Source of the DNA: Symbiodinium natans
Lineage: Eukaryota > Sar > Dinophyceae > Suessiales > Symbiodiniaceae
Direction of reading: 5' to 3'
Assembly (NCBI GenBank): GCA_905221605.1
Contig: CAJNDS010000335.1
Span: forward strand, 1,745,430 to 1,809,429
Length of the DNA stretch: 64,000 nucleotides
A program made the translations under genes and the position numbers. Of the stretch, positions 53,501 to 62,500 are shown piece by piece. The notes under the pieces are model-generated. The model had not been told where the DNA came from, searched no databases, and worked only from the letters and a program-made list of their open reading frames with translations. How positions within the stretch are numbered: the stretch's first letter is position 1; each line of letters begins with the position of its first letter.

Positions 53501-56500
53501 CCTACAACCTGATCGGTTAGTTTCGGTGAAGGAACCGTGGAGGGAGGTTCCGAGCTCCTCTGAGCTTGAATTGGGCGAGCCGGATCTCTCGCTTTGGAAG
53601 GGTGGCATTGCGACCAGCGCCCGAAGGAGGGACGGCTTCGAAGAACGCCTCGCAGAACACCCGTACTCGACCGGCACGTGAGCAGGAGGTCCGAGCAGGA
53701 ACGCGTCATCGCCACATGTGACCCCGCGCCGGCCCACGAGCCAGTCAGGAGTTCCGCGACCCTCGGCGTGCGAGCAGAGGAAGCCGCACACGGCATCCTG
53801 TAGTGGCGATGATGAGGCGCGCACCCCCATGTGGTTCCCGCTTCTGGTCCTAAGAAGGATGCCGGTGTCCTCGGGGATGAAGCAATTTCGGCGCACGGCC
53901 GTAGAACAGCACATGAAGCAGGGTTTATATTTCTGTTTTTGGTGAGTGTATATAAGGTTCCTCTTTAATATGGGTGAGTGTATATACCTGGTGTCCTTTT
54001 GGGGGTACAAGAAATATATACCCTGCTGCACATCAGCACCACAAGCCAGGGCCGAGCGAAGTACTCAGACACCCACAATGCGGTCTCTCCAAGAGACTCG
54101 ATTGTTGTTGACCCCCCCCCCCCAATTGTGTACACAAGGGTTACACTTTTTGGGATACTAGAATCCCCTATAGAACTGAAAGTGTACACTTTTTTGGGGC
54201 TTATGAACTCAGCAGCTAATAAACCCTAAACCCTAAACCTTAAACCTCAAACCCTAAACCCCAAACCCCAAACCCTAAACCCTACAAGCTTCGGTCACCC
54301 TGAAGGCCTGAAACCTTAAACCCTAAACCCTAAACCCTAAACCCGAAACCCTAAACCCTAAACCCTACAAGCTTCGGTCACCCTGAAGGCCTGAGGAGTA
54401 TCGGCCCAGCTTTCGCGGCGAGCTGCGCCAGAGCCGCGCGACCGGCCAGCCGCAAAGGCCGGAGGGTTTAGCGTTTAGGGTTTAGGGTTTAGGGCTCGGG
54501 GTTTAGGGTTTAGGGTTTAGGGCTTCGGGTACAGGTGTTCTGTCGCTGCAGGTTCCTCGATAACACGAACGAGTTGCCTAAACCCTAAACCCTAAACCCC
54601 AACCTTAAACCCTAAACCCTAAACCCTAAGATGCGTTTGCTTGTTTTGTTTGTTTCGTTCACTCTTTGCATCGAACTGCGTGGGTTCTCTTTATAAGCTC
54701 TTGGGATGCCCGGAGTTTTGGGTTTCTTCGGCTTTAACCTTCAAAGGACCTGGCCCTAAACCCTAAACCCCTCAAGCCCTTTAACCCCTAAGCCCTAAAA
54801 CGCCCTAAACCCTAGAACCCTGGAACCCTAAACCCCAAACCCAAGCCCTAAACCCTAAGAAACGCCCTAAAGGGCTGCTTGGCGAGGTACTATCCCTACA
54901 CCAGCCGCATCATGGCCTACATCTTCTCGGCTTCTTGGCCGCAAGCCAGGGGTTCCTTGGCGATCCAGGTGCCCTCAACCCTAAACCCGAAACCCGAAAC
55001 CCTGGACCCTGAACCCTGAACCCTTAACCCTAAACCCTAAACCCTAAACCCTAAACCCTAAACCCTAAACCCTTAACCCTTAACCCTAAACCCTAAACCC
55101 TAAACCCTAAACCCTAAACCCTAAACCCTAAACCCTAAACCCTAAACCCTAAACCCTAAACCCTAAACCCTAAACCCTAAACCCTAAACCTTCCTTTCTT
55201 CTTTTGTTCGCAGCTTACGTTTAGGGCTTTGGTTCTTGGTTTAGGGCTTCGGATCCCTGACCTTGGAAGAAAAGCTCTCGAGTATGGGCCTAAACGGTGA
55301 ACACGAAAACCCTATAGGGATGGGGTTTAGGGTTTAGGGTTTAGGGTTTAGGGTTTAGGGTTTAGGGTTTAGGGTTTAGGGTTTAGGGTTTAGGGTTTAG
55401 GGTTTAGGGTTTAGGGTTTAGGGTTAGGGTTTAGGGTTTAGGGTTTAGGGTTTAGGGTTTAGGGTTTAGGGTTTAGGGTTTAGGGTTTAGGGTGTAGGGT
55501 AAGGGCTCCAGGTTTGATTAGGGCCAATAACAAAGGCCCTTGTAGCAGATTCAGGGTTTAGGGTTCAGCGTTTCCCTGAGGTTTTGGGTTTCGGGTTTGG
55601 GTTTTCTCTACATCTTTCAGGGTCGGGGTTTGTGGCCTAGGGTGGTAGAGGGCTTTGCTCTTTCTTTCGCCCTCGAGGAGCTTGTTTTGAGATGGTTGCT
55701 TCGGTTTTTTGTTGGCGGGCGAGAGTTAATAAACCCTAAACCCTAAACAGTAAACCCTAAACCCTAAACCCTAAACCCTAAACCACTGAGGCTGTGGTCA
55801 CCTCTCTGATGCTGGTGTCACCTGTCTTGCTGGGCGTTGCAGCTGCTAAACCCTAAAACCTATTTAGTGGATTTCGTGCATTTCATTTACATATCCCCAA
55901 TAAAATATTCTCTTCGTAATAATTCTTAGTGCGCGAAAATATAGTAAATTCATAGTGATCGCGCACATGTGAACGCACCGTGTGACAAGATGCATATTAA
56001 AAGACTCAATTTCATGCGGCATTATGTGCGTTCGTGGTTTCGTTCTCAAGTTCGCGCATTTATTAATGGAATTCGTGCAGTCGTTTCACTCTTTTACAAT
56101 TCTATTCTTAAATCGCTTGCTTGTTCTCTAAACTTGTAATATTGAATTTAGTGCGCTTCACTAAACCCTATAATGGTAAATATAAGCCCGCCCACAACTA
56201 TTTTTTGTTTCTCCATTTCTTAGGGGGACAGCTAGCCAAGCACCTTTAAACCCTGAACCCCTATACAAAACCCTTAACCCCTACCCTAAATCCTCAACCC
56301 TAAAAACCCTGACCTGCACCAAGTCTTCTAGCCAGCAAAACCCTAAACCCCTTCTTGGTGGTTCCTTTTTTCAATTTTAGGGCGGTTCTACTTGGGCATA
56401 AAGACAGTGGACGCCCCTAGTTGGGGTAGCTTGCCATATCGCGCAAGCCGGTGGTGCTTGAGATAGAGGCCTTCAGCTTGGTGAGGGGTTGGATTTCCTC

Positions 56501-59500
56501 TCTGTGTTCATGGGTTGACTGACCCCTGCACCCCAAACTCTAAACCCTGAACCCTGAACCCTAAGCCACTCGCAGGCACATGCCAAACTTATGTTGACTT
56601 GCAAGGAGCCTGGGTGCAGGGTTTGGGGTTCAGGGTTTAGGGTTTAGGGCTTTCTGGCCTAGAAGCCGCCCCTCAATGACATTGGCAGAGCCAGTGTAAG
56701 CATCAATATTCTCCGAAACGTCTCGCTGGATAAACAGACCCTCAACTAAACCCTAAACACCCTGAAACCTAAACCTCCTAAACCCCTACACTCCTAAACC
56801 CTTAGCTCCAAACGATCCTCTGCTTGCTGGGGGGGGGGGGGGGTGGGGGTGGGGGAACCCTCAAAGAATCCATAAACCCTCAACTCAACTATAAGACTAT
56901 TAGCCCTAGATCCTAAAACCCGAAACCCCAAACCCTAAACCCTGAACCCTAAAACCCTAAAACCCTAAACCCTCAACCCTAAAACCCTGAATCCTATCCT
57001 ATGCAAGGATGGCCTTCAGCGCCATGATCTGCTCCCTTAACCTGCAGGGCTACATGGACGCCCCGGCCACCTCCTTCGAGAAGGCTGACGCCCAACGGTT
57101 TGGGGTTTGGTGTTTGGGGCTTAGGATTCTGAGTTTATGGTTAGGGGTCCAGGGTCACAGGGGTTTAGGGATAGGCTCGGGTTTAGGGTTTCGGGTTTAG
57201 GGTTTGGGGCTTAGAGTTTAGAGCCTAAAAATGGGCTCCCTTTTGACTTGGGCCCCGTCGGGCTTATGCGCGCTTGCAGCATGGACAGGCAGAAGGCAGC
57301 TCCCGGGGGGGGGGGTGTGTCTTGACTCGGCATGAGGGTTGAAGGGCATCAAGCTCCAACAAGCCTGAACCCTCAACCCCAAACCCTATGCCCTAAAGCC
57401 TAAACCCTAAACCCTATACCCAAAACCCTAAACCCCAAACCCTTATAACCCAAATAAACGGATCCTAAGCAAATACCCTCTAAACCCTAAACCCTAAACC
57501 CTAAACCCTAAACCCTAAACCCTAAACCCTAAACCCTAAACCCTAAACCCTAAACCCTCCTCCCCATACCCGTCAACCCGTGGGCCCGAAGCCCTGATGG
57601 TCAAGGCTTTGTCATAGTGGGATAACTTTTTACATTTTTAAGGGTACTTAAACTCAATAAGAATAAAATTTTAAATTTGTATTACTATCCCAACTATGAA
57701 CCAGAAGGCCCTTATTCCTTTTTTTAGGGTTTAGGGTTTAGGGCCACAAGGACCCAGCGAAGGCCCTTATCCCCCTTTTTTGTTAAGGTGGAGCTTCCCT
57801 CAGAACCCCCTTGGGTGTTACCCTGCTAACCCAATAAGTTCCGGTAAGCCCTGTAAGCCTACAAGCCCTAAACCCCAAACCCCAAGCCCCAAACCCCAAG
57901 CCCTAAACCCTAAAACCTAAACCCGAGCCCCCGATGAGGTCTTTTACATCGCACCTCTGGCGCGTCTGTCACACCCTGGTGCGATCTTCGATCCCCACCA
58001 GAAAGCCACTTTCCCGAGCTTAAGGTTTTGGTTTCTGTGCGCGAAGGCTTCCCCAAGTTTGGCTGGTGGAGTGTTTTTTTGTTTTTTGTTTCTCTTGCTA
58101 TGCGCGTGAGAGATGTCGACTCTCTATTCAAACCCTATACCCTAATCCCCAAACCCTAAACCCCAAACCCCAAACCCCAAGCCTGAAGCCCTCAGCCCTT
58201 ACTTCAGGGGTGTTGGACGCTCTGGGCTTGCCAAGAAGCCGAGTTCAGGCGCACCACGAAATCAAACCGCTGTGGCGCTCTTCTCTGGGGAGTACGTGTG
58301 CAGTAACGTCTTTCTGATGGCTTCCAGCGCCACAACGTGCAGGTGGCCAGACGCCGCAGACACGGGCGCTCAACGGGGGAAGTCTACTTTCTGGATGCAG
58401 ACAGGCGACGGATGGTAGTCGCCTTGCTGTCTGCAAGACAGCGCGGTTTCTCAGCATCAGGAACTCCCAACTGAAGAAGTCGCCCCAAGAATGCACTTCA
58501 CATTTCCTTGCATGTCCGGAACTTTCGAGGCACGAGGCGAGCTCAACCGGCGGTTTTTTCTTCCTAGTTTCTGAAGCTCTATTCATTATTCCTATCCTTC
58601 TTTGGGACATCTTTCCAAAAACAAATTCATCCAACTTCAGGGATGTGGCATGGAGAAGCTTTCTATCTTCCAGATCCTTGTGAATTCACGTTTGCCACTC
58701 ATTTGATCTAATGCTCTTGTTTCTTTGGGAAATGCTTTGTTAATAGAACAAATCATCACAATATGTTATGTCTTCACTTTGTGTGATCATTCTATTTACC
58801 TTCTTTTTATCCGTTTGCAGATTAAAGAATCTCGAATTCTTCAGGTCTTGAGGATTCTACTGCGCGTGAGAGATGTTGACTCTCCATTCAGAGCCTGAAC
58901 CCTAAACCCCAGAACCCACCCCCATACCCTAAACCCAAAACCCTGAACCCAAACCCTCAAACCCTCAACCCCAAACCCTAAACTAGGATGCCCAGTAGTA
59001 CCCTTATTCCCTTTTTGGGGGGTTTAGGTTCCCTTATAAACCCCTTTAAGCAAAAAAGGGTACCCTTTTTAAGCCTAGGTTACTGGGCCCCTAGCAAACC
59101 CCAAACCCTCAGCTTCCTTCAGGGGGTTTTGGGTGCTCTGGGCTTCCCAAGAAGCTGAGTTCTGCTTGCAGGTTCAATGGTACTTGTTAACCAATTACAA
59201 GTGTACTTAGGGTTTTAGGGTTTCGGCTTTAGGGTTTAGGGTTTAGGGTTTAGGATTTAGGGTTTAGGGTTTAGGGTTTTATGACTGTACTTCTAACCAT
59301 ATTAGGGGCACTTCCGGGGCTTGCAAGTGGGTTATACTAACATCGAACAACACCTCCAAGTGGCGTCACCACGAAATCAAACCGCTGTGTCAACCTTGGG
59401 GTTTAGGGGTTTAGGGGTTTAGGGGTTGTTGGGTTGTTGGGTTTAGGGGTTTAGGGGTTTAGGGGTTTAGGAGTTTAGGAGTTTAGGGGTTTAGGGTTTT

Positions 59501-62500
59501 AGGGTTTAGGGTTTAGGGGTGTCGGGTTTAGGGTTTATAGAAGGGGGTTTAGGGGGTTTGGGAATTTCGGGGCTTGGGGGCTTAGGGTGTGTCTTTTAGT
59601 GTTACTAGGCAGTGCCTTGGGACATTTTGTATTTTCCCGTTTTGGGGTTGAGCAATATATGTTTTCAGCCGTTTTACTTATCCTACACCCTAAACCCTAA
59701 ACCCTAAACCCTAAACCCCAAACCCCAAACCCTAAACCCTACACCCTGAACCCTTTCTCCGATTCTTCGGTGACCTAAACACAAAGGTCCAAGGCCTGAG
59801 AAACCGGAGCTAGGGTTCAGACATGGGTTTAGGGTTTAGGGTTTAGGGTTTAGGGTTTAGGGTTTAGGGTTTAGGGTTTAGGGTTTAGGGTTTAGGGTTT
59901 AGGGTTTAGGGCGTAGCCTACAAGAAGACAAGCGTGTGGATTTATGTTGTATTTGACTTATATACACCCCGAGCGTATACTAAACGTAGGCCTAATGATT
60001 ATGGTTGAAAAGAGGGAGTATAGCAGCAAGATGCAGCAAGAATCTACCTCAACGAGTGTTCGCTAGAGTTGAAAGGGTTCGAAACATGAAACCCTAACCC
60101 CTAAACCCTAAACCCTAAACCCTAAACCCTAAACCCTAAACCCTAAACCCTGTAGGGCGCGGGGCTCTGAGCCCATCCAAAAAGAGACCCTACCCCCACA
60201 CACCCCCCGCAAACCCTGACCTAACCCCGGAACCCGAACCCCAAAAGCCTGCAAGGCCCGGTTAGGGTTTAGGGTTTAGGGTTTAGGGTTTAGGGTTTAG
60301 GGTTTAGGGTTTAGGGTTTAGGGTTTAGGGTTTAGGGTTTAGGGTTTAGGGTTGTGGGTTTAGGGTTTAGGGTTTAGGGTTTAGGGTTTAGGGTTTAGGG
60401 TTTAGGGTTTAGGGTTTCAGGGTTTAGGGTTTAGGGTTTAGGGTTTAGGGTCTAGGGTTTAGGGTCTAGGGTTTAGGGTTTAGGGTTTAGGGTTTACTTG
60501 AGAAACAAAAACAAACACACCTCGGAGAAGAGCCCCAAGGAGTACTTCGGCATCATGTCGGTAGCCCCCATCGTGCTGCACGTCACCGCAGCTCTTCCAG
60601 CTTCAGGGATCAGGGGACTTTGGTAAGGGTGTTTATAGGGTTTAGGGTTTAGAGTTTAGGGTTTAGGGTTACTATACTTATAAGTGCTTATAAGCCCCAT
60701 TAAGGTACTTACTAAGTGGTTTGCGGATCAGACCCTAAACCCTAAACCCAAAGCCTAAAGCCTAAAGCCTAAAGCCTAAAGCCTAAAGCCTAAAGCCCTA
60801 AACCCTAAACCCCTCAGAGCAGGGTAGGGGGGAAGCTGGACGGTGGGGCATCTGGCTTTCCAAGGCTGTTGAGCTGGTGTGCTCAGGTTGGGGTCCCCAA
60901 CCTTCCCTCTTTCAAAGGGGGTCTACGATGATAATACCCCGATGATAAGGGGTTCCTACTAGTTGGGGATCTATATTCGGGGTCCCTTTACACTATCATA
61001 TGACTACACGGCCGGGGTAAGCCTGGCAAGCCCTGCCCCCAAATTTGCGCACTCTCGCACTCTCGCAGGGCGAGCCTCTCCCGCTGCAGTGGGAAGCAGC
61101 CGCGCGAGGAAGACGGCGGCTACTGGGCATACGGCCTCCAGTTGCAGTCTGGCTACGTGCCCTTCCCGAAGAGGGTGAGCCCGAGGCCACCTCATGATCC
61201 AGGTGGAAACATAAAAAACATGGGCGCTGAGATCTCAGGGGCAGGAAGCCCTTGATAGCTCTTCCGAGGATGGCAGTGTGAATCTGATACAGAGTGGATG
61301 CAAGCACTTGCAGCATCTGCGGTGAGGGTCTAGGTTTTCATGCCTAGGTCCTGAGGGCTCCAGGGCTCCGGTCTCCTCTGCAATCACCCGAAAATCCAGC
61401 CCTAAGGGTCCATGTGCCTTATTATTATATACTTGGGCCCCAAAGTAACTATATAGGAAGTACTTTAAGGCCCAAGTGCTCCCTATTTAGGTACATGGAC
61501 CCTTAGGGCAGGACTTGACTGTCAGAGTCATGTCACCTTCTTAGCACGAATCTTGACAGCATGCGCGAGGGTCATCCTAGATTGCGCTGCCCTAAGCCTA
61601 AACTCTTGCAATCCGCAGAAACCCTCAGTCTAAGCTTGGAACCATGGGCCCTTAAGCAGCATGGACCCTTACCCTTGCTTCTAAGAAGTATGGGCCCTCA
61701 TTCTATAATTGTGTACATAAGGGTTATTTAGCAAGGGACCCCCTAAGCCCTAAGCCCTAAACCCTAAACCTTAAACCCTAAACCCTAAACCCTACACCCT
61801 ACACCCTACACCCTAAACCCTATTCAGCCCAGGCCATCATGATCATGAACAGGCTGTACCGTTTCGTGGCCGAGTGGCTGACCGAGCTTGAGAACCACGA
61901 GCCTGGGCCCCCGGAGGGCGGTTGAGGGGGCCTCAGGGTTTAGGGTTTAGGGTTTAGGGTTTAGGGTTTAGGGTTTGGGGTTGAGGGTTTTGGGGTTGAG
62001 GGTTTAGGGTTTGGGGTTTGGGGTTTAGGGTTTGGGGTTTAGGGTTTGGGGTTGAGGGTTTAGGGTTGGGGAATGAGGGTTGAGGTTGAGGGCCTGGATG
62101 TCCAGGGAGGAGCTGGCCCTTGTTGCACGATCTCGATGCTAGTTGTGGGACATATAGCTGAAGCTGAGTGTCTACGACCCAACGTACCAGCCGCACTCAC
62201 CCCTAATCCTGAAGTGCTTCCGTAGTGTAAAGCTTCTGTGCTTGTTTGGTTCTTGGGAGTTCGACTTTGCCACCGTAAGCCCTATGAAAGTATACTATAG
62301 CTTTTTCTCCCAGGGGGTTCCGGAAAAACCTGGACCATGGCTCACTCCTACCCCCAGGCGCTCCCCACACCGAAACACCAGAAGTGCAGTTCTCCAAATT
62401 GGGGTCCCTTTTCGAGACCCTAAACCCGAAACCCGAAACCCTAAACCCTAAACCCTACACCCTAAACCCTAAACCCTCCTTCTTTCGAGGGTGCCATGCT

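Larger units (their letters stand above)
58860..59400 (+). repeat. Duplicated segment, copy 2, carrying family A and C insertions
   Basis: GCGCGTGAGAGATGTTGACT (about 58863) and CTCTGGGCTTCCCAAGAAGC (about 59134) match copy 1 at about 58101 and 58221, and CACCACGAAATCAAACCGCT (about 59367) matches about 58252. Between these landmarks copy 2 has a family A element and a family C element that copy 1 lacks. Confidence 0.85.

Noticed and set aside
58245-58634. 129-codon minus-strand ORF
   Set aside because: No recognised domain, and + strand frames with better splice context overlap it; described as an unresolved block instead.
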